Part shown: one piece after another, positions 1 through 8,327 of the stretch | How positions within the stretch are numbered: the first letter of the stretch is position 1 | Layout of the letters: each line of letters opens with the position of its first letter | Origin: Crocinitomicaceae bacterium | GTDB taxonomy: Bacteria > Bacteroidota > Bacteroidia > Flavobacteriales_D > Crocinitomicaceae | DNA: 64,000 nucleotides | Assembly (NCBI GenBank): GCA_024643545.1 | Contig: JAHEMR010000007.1 | Location: 48,526 to 112,525 of the forward strand | Direction of reading: 5' to 3' | Notes under the pieces: model-generated | The model's database searches: none | What the model saw: only the letters and a program-made list of their open reading frames with translations | Told to the model about the DNA's origin: nothing | Position numbers and translations under genes: made by a program

Positions 1-2
1 AC

Positions 3-281
3 GAGCAAATTCGTTTAATGCAAACGGAATTAATTTCCGAGGAAGAATTTCAAAAGGCAAGAAATAAATTCGAGAATGACTTAGTATCTGCCAACGCATC
101 CATTGCTGGAATTGCCGAAAACCTAGCAGATAATTACGTGTATTACGGTGATGCAAATCGCGTGAATACACAACTGGAAAATTACATGAAAGTAACCAGA
201 GAAGATATTCAACGAGTTGCTTTGAAATACTTGACGCAAGATGCACGTGTCATCTTACATTACTTACCAAAAGAAAAATAA
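3..281 (+). CDS. M16 family metallopeptidase, C-terminal fragment (5' end outside window)
   Basis: Frame is open from the window edge (EQIRLMQTELISEEEFQKARNKFENDLVSANASIAG...); typical M16 C-terminal helical region; followed 11 nt later by a second M16 gene. Confidence 0.75.
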   Translation, partial: EQIRLMQTELISEEEFQKARNKFENDLVSANASIAGIAENLADNYVYYGDANRVNTQLENYMKVTREDIQRVALKYLTQDARVILHYLPKEK

Positions 282-292
282 TCGACTGAAAC

Positions 293-2374
293 ATGAAAAA
301 GATATTCACACTTTGCTTTCTGGCGCTAGGTACTTGGACAACAGCTCAAGTAGATCGCTCGATTATGCCTGCACCAACGCAAGCAAAAAAAATCAATATT
401 AAAGACTCTGAAGTTTTTACCATGTCAAATGGTATCACGGTGATCCTTTCTGAAAACCACAAATTGCCAAGGGTTTCCTTTGACTTAAACATGGGTTCAG
501 ATCCACGATTAGAGGGTTCCAAAGCAGGACTTTCAGACATGGCAGGTTCACTGATAATGTCGGGAACATCTACGAGAACAAAAGATAAATTGGACCAGGA
601 AATCGATTTTATCGGTGCTTCTATCGGAGCGGACAAATCATCTATTTCCATGTCTTGTTTAACAAAACACATGGACAAAGGTCTAGCGCTAATGTCAGAT
701 GTCTTGTTGAATGCGAATTTTCCACAATCTGAATTTGATCGCATTAAAAAACAAAACGTTTCCAGTTTAATGTCAGCGAAATCTGATGCTGGGACAATGG
801 CCCAAAATGCAACGGTAAAAATCAACTTCCCGAATCACCCATTTAGTGATGTGATGTCAGAGGAAACGTTGAATAACATTAGCCGAGAAGATGTTGTTTC
901 TTATTATAAAGCAAACTTCACTCCCACAGGATCCTATTTAGTGGTAGTTGGTGACATTACACGACAACAAACAGAGGCGATGGTAAATGCTTATTTTGGC
1001 AAATGGACAGGCGGTAACGTGTATACCGATCAACCTAATTCCGGAAGTTATACGAAAGGAAACCGAGTTGTTTTTGTTAAAAAACCAGGAGCTGTTCAAT
1101 CAGTGGTATACGTTACGTTTCCAATTGAAATGAAAACCGGAGATAAAAATCAATTGCCATTGACTGTATTAAACGGAATTCTTGGTGGTGGTGGATTTGG
1201 AACGCGTTTGATGCAGAATCTACGCGAAGACAAAGCTTACACGTATGGTTGTTATTCAAGCCTAAACATCACCGAAGATGGTTCATGGATGTCGGCAGGT
1301 GGAAATTTCCAGAATGCCGTTACTGATTCAGCAATTGAACAAATTCTATTGGAATTTCAAAAAATCACCAATGAATATGTTACCGATGAAGAATTGAACT
1401 TAACAAAAACTAATATGGCCGGTGGATTTGCTCGCTCATTAGAACGTCCGCAAACAATCGCGCGTTTTGCCTTGAACATCATCAAAAACAAATTGCCAAA
1501 TGACTATTATCAAACGTATTTACAACGTTTAGAAGGTGTTTCTAAAGAAGATATTCTTCAAATGGCACAGCAATACTTCACTTCTAAAAACTGTAACATT
1601 ATTGTTGTAGGTAACGAAGAGGTAGTGGAGAAATTAAAACGTTTTGATGCGGATGGGAAAATCGAAGTATTGGACGCTTTTGGAAATGTCATGAAGGACA
1701 CCAAACCAGCTGACATTACTTCTGTTCAGTTAATCGATAATTACGTCATGGCGTTAACCAATACCACATCGAAAAAAGCAGCTGCTAAAAAAATAAAAGC
1801 GATTAAAAACTTCGAGCGCGTATATGAGTTAAAAGGTGACCAAATTCCATTTGCGTTAAAATCAACAGAAATTTTTGTTGCACCAATGACCGAAGGGCAA
1901 AAACTAGAAGGACAAGGAATGGTATTCCAAAAGTCTTTCTATGATGGTAAAAGTGGATTTACCTTCAACATGCAAACAGGAAAAACAGCATTGACCGAAG
2001 AAGAATTATCCTCGAAAGCGAAGTCCAACGGAATTATTCCAGAGATGAACTTTGTCAAAAATGGATTGGCCCACGAACTTGTTGGAATTGAAAACATCAA
2101 CGGTGTAGATTACTATGTATTGAAAACAATAGATGGGAAAAATGAATCCTTTGATTACTTCAATAAAACAACCTTTATGAAAGAAAAGTCCATCAATGTG
2201 ATGAACCGAGATGGTGAAACAATGGAATCTACGATTACTTACGGTGACTTCAAAGAGGTGAACGGAATGAAATTTGCGCATTCCATTACCCAATCAGTTG
2301 GACCTATGGTGCTTTCTGGAACGGTGACTTCTTTAACCGTTAACGGTAAAATCGATTTGAAAATTTTCGAATAA
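293..2374 (+). CDS. Secreted M16 family peptidase-like protein, probably the non-catalytic partner
   Basis: Signal peptide MKKIFTLCFLALGTWTTAQ; M16 fold (GGGGFGTRLMQNLREDKAYTYGCYSS); no HxxEH in the N-terminal domain (GLSDMAGSLIMSG instead). Confidence 0.85.
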   Translation: MKKIFTLCFLALGTWTTAQVDRSIMPAPTQAKKINIKDSEVFTMSNGITVILSENHKLPRVSFDLNMGSDPRLEGSKAGLSDMAGSLIMSGTSTRTKDKLDQEIDFIGASIGADKSSISMSCLTKHMDKGLALMSDVLLNANFPQSEFDRIKKQNVSSLMSAKSDAGTMAQNATVKINFPNHPFSDVMSEETLNNISREDVVSYYKANFTPTGSYLVVVGDITRQQTEAMVNAYFGKWTGGNVYTDQPNSGSYTKGNRVVFVKKPGAVQSVVYVTFPIEMKTGDKNQLPLTVLNGILGGGGFGTRLMQNLREDKAYTYGCYSSLNITEDGSWMSAGGNFQNAVTDSAIEQILLEFQKITNEYVTDEELNLTKTNMAGGFARSLERPQTIARFALNIIKNKLPNDYYQTYLQRLEGVSKEDILQMAQQYFTSKNCNIIVVGNEEVVEKLKRFDADGKIEVLDAFGNVMKDTKPADITSVQLIDNYVMALTNTTSKKAAAKKIKAIKNFERVYELKGDQIPFALKSTEIFVAPMTEGQKLEGQGMVFQKSFYDGKSGFTFNMQTGKTALTEEELSSKAKSNGIIPEMNFVKNGLAHELVGIENINGVDYYVLKTIDGKNESFDYFNKTTFMKEKSINVMNRDGETMESTITYGDFKEVNGMKFAHSITQSVGPMVLSGTVTSLTVNGKIDLKIFE

Positions 2375-2395
2375 GTCACAATCGAATAACGAATT

Positions 2396-2429
2396 AAACG
2401 CCATTCTTAACGGATGGCGTTTTTTTTTA
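2396..2429 (+). terminator. Intrinsic terminator after M16 gene
   Basis: AACGCCAT-N9-ATGGCGTT stem followed by a T-run. Confidence 0.8.
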
Positions 2430-2439
2430 CCTTTATCTC

Positions 2440-4005
2440 ATGAAAATAGTTGTATTCAATGTAGTGCTTTTCATTTTTTTCAGTGCAAAAATCACTGCGC
2501 AAAACCAACTTGTTTCCGAGGGAAACATTTTTGAAGGCGAGCCATACCTCGTTATGAGTCCAGCAAATCATCAGCATTTAGTGGCGGCATGGATGGGAAT
2601 TCAATTTAACAACAAGGTCGTTATTAAAACTTCCGTATCTGATAACGGCGGTAATACTTGGTCGACACCGATTTGGCAAACACACCTGGACCCTACCTTT
2701 TCCAGTGCAGATGTTTCACTCGCATACGATCACCAAGGGAATCTGTTTATGTCTTACATTGATTACGATAACGTAAACTTTAGCGCAGGAAAAGTACTTG
2801 TACGCAAATCCATCGATGGTGGGCTTTCATGGGGAAATCCAATCACCGCACTAGATGTCAGTACCTTTCCCAATCAAGTAGCCATCGATCGTCCGTGGAT
2901 GGTCATCGATCAAACATCTGGACCAAATTCCGGAACGATTTACATCACAAACATGAATGCCAATCAACCGACACTGATTACGCCACCATATCATCCGTAT
3001 GTTTCCATCAGTACTGATGGGGGACAATCGTTTCAATCAGAACCATTGGATGCCACTGGATTCCTAGCTGGAACAACTATTCCTCAACCTATGGCTTCTC
3101 CGGTAGTTACTTCGGATGGTCGTTTCATCGCGCTTTATCCGAGCTATTTACCTAGTCAAAGTTTATTGCCACGATTGATCCGTGTACAATCGAATAACCA
3201 AGGACAAACCTACACATACGATACCGCGTATCAAGGACAAGGATTTGGAACAAGCAATTCACTTGTAAAAGCCGGACCATTGTTACGAGCAAATCCTACC
3301 AACGCAAATCAAATGAGTTATTTCTTTTTAAGTGATGCTTTTGGAGAATCGGATATTACTTTCATCGAAACAAGCAACAATGGCCTTACTTGGAGTAGTC
3401 CGACACGCATCAATCAAGATCCAATTGGAAATGGAAAAATACAAGATTTAATTTGGGCTGATTACGCATCAAATGGTGATTTAGCTGTGTGCTGGCGCGA
3501 TAGAAGAAATGCGAGTGGGACGGGATATTCAGTTCCAAGTGAATTATTCTGCACTGTTCGAAATTCGATTACAAACACCTGGCTCACTGATTTCTCAGTA
3601 AGTGATCAAGCAGCGAATCACCTACCAATTTTAGAAGAATCAGGAAATGATTTTATGAACGTAATCCTCGAAAACGACACCTTGAATGTGATCTGGGGCG
3701 ACGTCCGATCTGGAAGTTTAAAAATCTATTTTAGCAAACGAGGAATTTATGATTCGACAAATCTGATTATTAGTTTGCCAGAGCCTGAATACATGGTCTT
3801 TCCGAATCCAGTGAGCACTGATCTTTCAATTTCCAAAGAATTCATTGGTGCTGATTTTTATTTGATCACATCAGAAGGTAAGTCCATTCAAAACGGAAAA
3901 ATTGAATCGTCACTGCTCCCATTTGAATCGCTCCCAACGGGAACATATCAACTACTAATCATTTCGCAAGAAAAACGGTATCAATATCACCTCATCAAGC
4001 ATTGA
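2440..4005 (+). CDS. Secreted sialidase/BNR-fold exo-acting protein with T9SS type A sorting domain
   Basis: Signal peptide; Asp-box-like motifs (SVSDNGGNTWS, SIDGGLSWG, SNNGLTWSS); C-terminal FPNPVSTDLSI...LPTGTYQLLI. Confidence 0.8.
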   Translation: MKIVVFNVVLFIFFSAKITAQNQLVSEGNIFEGEPYLVMSPANHQHLVAAWMGIQFNNKVVIKTSVSDNGGNTWSTPIWQTHLDPTFSSADVSLAYDHQGNLFMSYIDYDNVNFSAGKVLVRKSIDGGLSWGNPITALDVSTFPNQVAIDRPWMVIDQTSGPNSGTIYITNMNANQPTLITPPYHPYVSISTDGGQSFQSEPLDATGFLAGTTIPQPMASPVVTSDGRFIALYPSYLPSQSLLPRLIRVQSNNQGQTYTYDTAYQGQGFGTSNSLVKAGPLLRANPTNANQMSYFFLSDAFGESDITFIETSNNGLTWSSPTRINQDPIGNGKIQDLIWADYASNGDLAVCWRDRRNASGTGYSVPSELFCTVRNSITNTWLTDFSVSDQAANHLPILEESGNDFMNVILENDTLNVIWGDVRSGSLKIYFSKRGIYDSTNLIISLPEPEYMVFPNPVSTDLSISKEFIGADFYLITSEGKSIQNGKIESSLLPFESLPTGTYQLLIISQEKRYQYHLIKH

Positions 4006-4031
4006 CAATTAGAATTTAAACGGTATATTTG
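4002..4031 (+). promoter_or_regulatory. dnaX promoter, Bacteroidota-type (TTG-N19-TATATTTG)
   Basis: TTG at 4002-4004 and TATATTTG at 4024-4031; the -7 element ends 4 nt before the ATG at 4036. Confidence 0.6.
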
Positions 4032-4035
4032 TTCC

Positions 4036-5151
4036 ATGAGTGACTTTGTCGTTTCCGCCCGCAAATATCGTCCACAAACCTTTGACACGGTTGTTGGACA
4101 GCATACCATTACGAATACACTGAAGAATGCCATCAAAAGCGGACATTTAGCTCAAGCATTTTTATTCTGTGGTTCTCGTGGAGTTGGAAAAACGACTACA
4201 GCGCGTATTTTAGCCAAAACAATCAATTGCTTTAACCCGACTGAACAAATCGAGGCTTGCGACCAATGTGATTCTTGTTTGTCTTTTCATACTGGAAATT
4301 CACTCAACATCTACGAACTAGATGCTGCATCGAATAACTCAGTTGATGACATTCGTAATTTAATTGACCAAGTGCGCATTGCACCTCAATTAGGGACACA
4401 CAAAATTTACATCATAGATGAGGTTCACATGTTGTCAAACAATGCCTTTAACGCATTTTTAAAGACACTTGAAGAACCGCCAAAACATGCCATCTTCATT
4501 TTGGCAACTACCGAAAAGCATAAAATCATTCCTACCATCCTTTCACGCTGTCAAATCTTCGACTTTAGTAGAATTCGTGTAAAAGATATTGCTGATCACC
4601 TTGCTCAAATTGCAACAAAAGAAGGCGTTTCCGCTGATCCAGAGGCACTGCATCAAATTGCGATGAAAGCGGATGGCGCTTTGAGGGATGCCCTATCCAT
4701 TTTTGATCAAATTGTAACTTTTGCTGGAACAACTTTGACTTACAAGGATGTGCTAGATAATTTAAACATTCTTGATTACGAATATTATTTCAAAGTAATG
4801 GATGCGGCAGAAAAGGAAGATATTTCCTCTTCTCTCTTGATTTTGAATGATATTTATGAAAAAGGATTCGATGGACACCATTTTGTGGTTGGTTTAGCAG
4901 AACACCTTCGTAATTTATTGGTCTGTAAAGATGCCCGCACTTCGAATTTATTGGATGTGCCTGATACTGTCCGCCAACGATTCATCGAACAATCGAAGGA
5001 GATTGAAGCACAGCGCATCATGAAAGCATTGAACATCCTAAGCAAAACAGATGTCGACTACAAATCTTCGAAAAACCAACGACTACTCATCGAAGTAGCA
5101 CTTATGCAACTCTGTTCATTAAAACAAGAGTCTGAAAAAAAAAAGGACTGA
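4036..5151 (+). CDS. dnaX: DNA polymerase III subunit gamma (in-frame product of dnaX)
   Basis: GSRGVGKTTTARILAKTINC Walker A, zinc-binding cysteines CDQCDSC, DEVHMLSNNAFNAFLKTLEEPP; ends ...QESEKKKD* directly after an A10 run. Confidence 0.95.
   Translation: MSDFVVSARKYRPQTFDTVVGQHTITNTLKNAIKSGHLAQAFLFCGSRGVGKTTTARILAKTINCFNPTEQIEACDQCDSCLSFHTGNSLNIYELDAASNNSVDDIRNLIDQVRIAPQLGTHKIYIIDEVHMLSNNAFNAFLKTLEEPPKHAIFILATTEKHKIIPTILSRCQIFDFSRIRVKDIADHLAQIATKEGVSADPEALHQIAMKADGALRDALSIFDQIVTFAGTTLTYKDVLDNLNILDYEYYFKVMDAAEKEDISSSLLILNDIYEKGFDGHHFVVGLAEHLRNLLVCKDARTSNLLDVPDTVRQRFIEQSKEIEAQRIMKALNILSKTDVDYKSSKNQRLLIEVALMQLCSLKQESEKKKD
5139..5145 (+). promoter_or_regulatory. dnaX: Predicted -1 frameshift / slippage site A_AAA_AAG within A10 run (5135-5144)
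   Basis: AAA(5140-5142) AAG(5143-5145) are zero-frame codons; the -1 frame is open from 5145 to 5753 and encodes a tau-like C-terminus. Confidence 0.8.
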
Positions 5152-5756
5152 CGGAGAGAATTGATATTTTACCTTCTCCAAAACAAACACTCAGAAAATC
5201 TAGCACCTCTACCCCGGTAAACAAACCTGCGAGTACCGTTAGTATTCCCGTAGAACAAGCTGTTGAGAATAAAATATTAACGAGTCCACAAGGTAACATT
5301 CCTACTAAGCACCTTTCGATAAAAGAATCCATCGAGAAAATCAAGGAATCCCAACAGCAAGGAAACCTCGAAGATTTACCACGGGAAGGATTTAGTATTG
5401 AACATGTGAAAATGTTTTGGAAGCAATACGCCTATGTTGTAAAGGAAAATGGACTTGAGACATTTTACAACGCATTAATCAAACGAGATCCTATATTGGT
5501 TAGTGAAGAAGTACTTGGCATTGTCGTGGATAACCAAGTGCAAATGGATTACATTCAAGCTGAACTGATTGGCTTCATTGAATTCATGCGTAAAAGCCTT
5601 CAAAATTACCATGTAGACATTCAATTGTCTATGAGTAATGAACCTGAAAAAGAAACAAAATTCCTAACAGGGAAAGATAAATTCAGTGCTCTTGCACGCA
5701 AGAATCCAAATTTACATACACTGAAAAACCTCTTCAATTTAGACATCGAATATTAA
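5145..5756 (+). CDS. dnaX: DNA polymerase III tau-specific C-terminal extension (-1 frame of dnaX)
   Basis: Continuous -1 frame GLTERIDILPSPKQTLRKSSTSTPVNKPAS...FSIEHVKMFWKQYAYVVKENG...LKNLFNLDIEY*; the ORF track shows only its last 116 aa (5406-5756). Confidence 0.85.
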   Translation, partial: GLTERIDILPSPKQTLRKSSTSTPVNKPASTVSIPVEQAVENKILTSPQGNIPTKHLSIKESIEKIKESQQQGNLEDLPREGFSIEHVKMFWKQYAYVVKENGLETFYNALIKRDPILVSEEVLGIVVDNQVQMDYIQAELIGFIEFMRKSLQNYHVDIQLSMSNEPEKETKFLTGKDKFSALARKNPNLHTLKNLFNLDIEY

Positions 5757-5758
5757 CC

Positions 5759-6766
5759 ATGCATCCGCTTTTTAAATCGATTCATCTCAAAGAAGAACTG
5801 CTCGTAAAAGTGGAAACATTTTGCCAGGAATGGGAGAATGAAGTTCCTATCCGTATTTTCACTTCTGGATCCACTGGTAAGCCGAAAGAAATTTCTTTTT
5901 CCAAAGAACAATTCATTCAATCCGCTAAAAAAACCATCGCATTTTTTGACTTAAACGAAAATACAAAAGCCTTGCTTTGCTTGTCTCCAGATACAATCGG
6001 AGGGAAAATGATGCTGGTGAGAGCCCTCGTTGGTAACTACACACTCAACATCACGAATCCATCTTTGGATCCATTTGATGCACTTGAAGAGCAAATTGAT
6101 TTTGTGGCGCTAGTCCCAGCACAAGTTTCACATATACTCAAGAATCCCTCCTCACTTTCCAAATTAAAATTAGTCAAACACTTGTTAATTGGTGGTGCTG
6201 AAATCCCAAACGAACTCGTTGAACTATTAAAGCTTCATGGAATTAAGGCGTATCAAAGCTATGGGATGACTGAAACGATTTCACATGTTGCGTTGAGGGA
6301 AATTGGAACTAACACTGAATACCATGCACTTCCAGGAATTCAATTCACATGTGATCACAACTGCTTAACCGTTCATTATCCCGAAATAAATCCAAATCCG
6401 ATTCACACCACAGACCAGGTTGAATTACTTGATAAACAGCGTTTTATTTGGAAAGGCAGGGCAGATTTTGTCATCAATAGTGGCGGAAAGAAAATCCATC
6501 CAGAAGCATTGGAACAGCGGCTTTCAAGTTACATTTCAGGTCGTTTTTTTCTAAGTTCCATCCCTCATCCTATATGGGGAGAAGCGCTTGTTTTATTAAC
6601 CGAGCAACCGATCTCACTGAACAAAACGACGCTTGCAGATGAATTTTCCGCACATGAAATTCCGAAATTCACCCAAACTGTGTCCATGGTATTAACAGAT
6701 AGCGGTAAAATACAACGTGACCGTACGCTCCAAAAATGTCAAGATGATGCGTGGATCAGCCTATAA
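5759..6766 (+). CDS. menE: AMP-dependent synthetase, o-succinylbenzoate-CoA ligase-like
   Basis: TSGSTGKPKEISFSKEQF, QSYGMTETISHVALR, WKGRADFVINSGGKKIHPEALE motifs; short 335 aa form. Confidence 0.8.
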   Translation: MHPLFKSIHLKEELLVKVETFCQEWENEVPIRIFTSGSTGKPKEISFSKEQFIQSAKKTIAFFDLNENTKALLCLSPDTIGGKMMLVRALVGNYTLNITNPSLDPFDALEEQIDFVALVPAQVSHILKNPSSLSKLKLVKHLLIGGAEIPNELVELLKLHGIKAYQSYGMTETISHVALREIGTNTEYHALPGIQFTCDHNCLTVHYPEINPNPIHTTDQVELLDKQRFIWKGRADFVINSGGKKIHPEALEQRLSSYISGRFFLSSIPHPIWGEALVLLTEQPISLNKTTLADEFSAHEIPKFTQTVSMVLTDSGKIQRDRTLQKCQDDAWISL

Positions 6767-7586
6767 TGTATTGGGATTAACACCAGGTGCGAGTGAGGAA
6801 GAAATCCGCAAACGATACCGGAAATTAGTCAAGAAGTTCCATCCCGATGTGAACAAAGATGCCAATGCGGAGAGGAAGTTCATCGAAATCCAAGAAGCCT
6901 ACGAAGAATTAATGTCGGACAATCAGGAGCAAATTACTGTCGAGGAAACTCCTAAAACAAGTTTCGAAACAGAGTACACTGAATACCGAAACTACGCACG
7001 TGAGCAATACCAAGCACGCAAGAAAAAAGAAGCCGAGGATCTTGAAAAACTATATGTGCGCTTGCAGACTGGCCCCATTTTTCTTTGGCATAAAATCATC
7101 GCAATCACAAGCTTATTCGTGATGATTGCCTTAATCCTCGACTTTGTATTACCTTATCATTATGCTTCGGATGTCATTGCGTCCTACTCTACCGACACCT
7201 ACCAAAGTATGAATGGTAACCTTGTTAGTTTGGCGAAAACATCGAAGGGTGAAAGTTTTTTCCTGAATGCTTTTTCCAATGGTTTTTTCGATGTTAATCC
7301 ATTTATTCAAATTGAGAAAACAGCGATTTTACATCAATCCATTTCCGTTCTTTCTTATGGAAACAATGTACTTCAAGTAATTCCTATTCATTTTAGTTTC
7401 TACTGGGCACAATTCGTTCTTTTTCCGTTTTTACTTATCCCAAATATTTTTCTCTTTTACCGAAAAAAAGATGCGGTTTTTATAATGGGATCTTATTTTT
7501 CACGATACGCCAGTGGCATTTTATTACTTTATTTCCTTATCAGTCAGGATCGATGGTATCATTTACTCACACTTGGATTTTATTAA
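6744..7586 (+). CDS. J-domain (DnaJ-like) membrane protein
   Basis: YNVLGLTPGASEEEIRKRYRKLVKKFHPDVNKD J-domain with HPD; several TM segments; likely start at 6744/6747 rather than 6717. Confidence 0.85.
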   Translation: MMRGSAYNVLGLTPGASEEEIRKRYRKLVKKFHPDVNKDANAERKFIEIQEAYEELMSDNQEQITVEETPKTSFETEYTEYRNYAREQYQARKKKEAEDLEKLYVRLQTGPIFLWHKIIAITSLFVMIALILDFVLPYHYASDVIASYSTDTYQSMNGNLVSLAKTSKGESFFLNAFSNGFFDVNPFIQIEKTAILHQSISVLSYGNNVLQVIPIHFSFYWAQFVLFPFLLIPNIFLFYRKKDAVFIMGSYFSRYASGILLLYFLISQDRWYHLLTLGFY

Positions 7587-7587
7587 C

Positions 7588-8232
7588 ATGACGAAAAAAG
7601 AAAAAGCACAATATGTTCAAACGGAATTAGATAAAATCTATCCTGAAACACCGATTCCATTGGACCATACAGATGCTTATACCCTACTCATCGCCGTTTT
7701 ACTTTCCGCACAATGCACCGATGAGCGCGTGAATAAAATCACACCACTTCTTTTTGCAAAAGCAGCGAATCCAACTGATATGATCAAATTGAGTATCGCA
7801 GAAATTCAAGCGATTATTCGTCCGTGCGGACTTTCACCAAAAAAAGCTTTTGCCATTTGGACCTTGTCCCACATGATTTTAGAAGAGCACGAAGGACACG
7901 TTCCAAATTCGTTCGAAGCTTTAGAAGCATTACCAGGAGTTGGACACAAAACAGCATCAGTGGTCATGTCACAAGCATTTGGACATCCCGCTTTTCCAGT
8001 GGATACACATATCCATCGATTGCTCACTCGTTGGGGACTAACCAGCGGAAAAAACGTTGTGCAAACTGAAAAAGACGCTAAAAAACTTTTTCCAAGGGAA
8101 ACATGGAACAAACTACATTTGCAAATTATCTTTTATGGTCGCTCACATTCCCCGGCGAGAAGTCCTAAAAAAGAACTTGATTATATTACATGTCACATCG
8201 GGACGAAAAAGGCCCTGATGGAATTAAAGTGA
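7588..8232 (+). CDS. nth: Endonuclease III (Fe-S ligand cysteines absent)
   Basis: HhH LPGVGHKTASVV, catalytic Asp in PVDTHIHRL; ATG at 7588 in frame; C-terminus lacks the CX6CX2CX5C cluster. Confidence 0.85.
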   Translation: MTKKEKAQYVQTELDKIYPETPIPLDHTDAYTLLIAVLLSAQCTDERVNKITPLLFAKAANPTDMIKLSIAEIQAIIRPCGLSPKKAFAIWTLSHMILEEHEGHVPNSFEALEALPGVGHKTASVVMSQAFGHPAFPVDTHIHRLLTRWGLTSGKNVVQTEKDAKKLFPRETWNKLHLQIIFYGRSHSPARSPKKELDYITCHIGTKKALMELK

Positions 8233-8250
8233 TATGAACAATTGTTCATA
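8233..8250. promoter_or_regulatory. 18-bp perfect palindrome TATGAACAATTGTTCATA, candidate operator upstream of dnaB
   Basis: Perfect inverted repeat starting immediately after the nth stop codon. Confidence 0.4.
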
Positions 8251-8315
8251 AGTACCTTTCACATCTTTTTCATAAGAAATTGAATCGGAGAATCGGAGGT
8301 TGATTTTCGAATCCG

Positions 8316-8323
8316 TATATTTG
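8316..8323 (+). promoter_or_regulatory. dnaB -7 promoter element TATATTTG
   Basis: TAnnTTTG consensus ending 4 nt before ATG at 8328. Confidence 0.55.
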
Positions 8324-8327
8324 TTTC

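Noticed and set aside
346-825. 159-aa antisense ORF inside the M16 gene
   Set aside because: Fully overlaps a strongly supported CDS and resembles mirror-frame translation.
5102-5344. 80-aa minus-strand ORF over the dnaX tau linker
   Set aside because: Antisense to the open -1 frame of dnaX; no recognisable domain; best explained as a shadow ORF.
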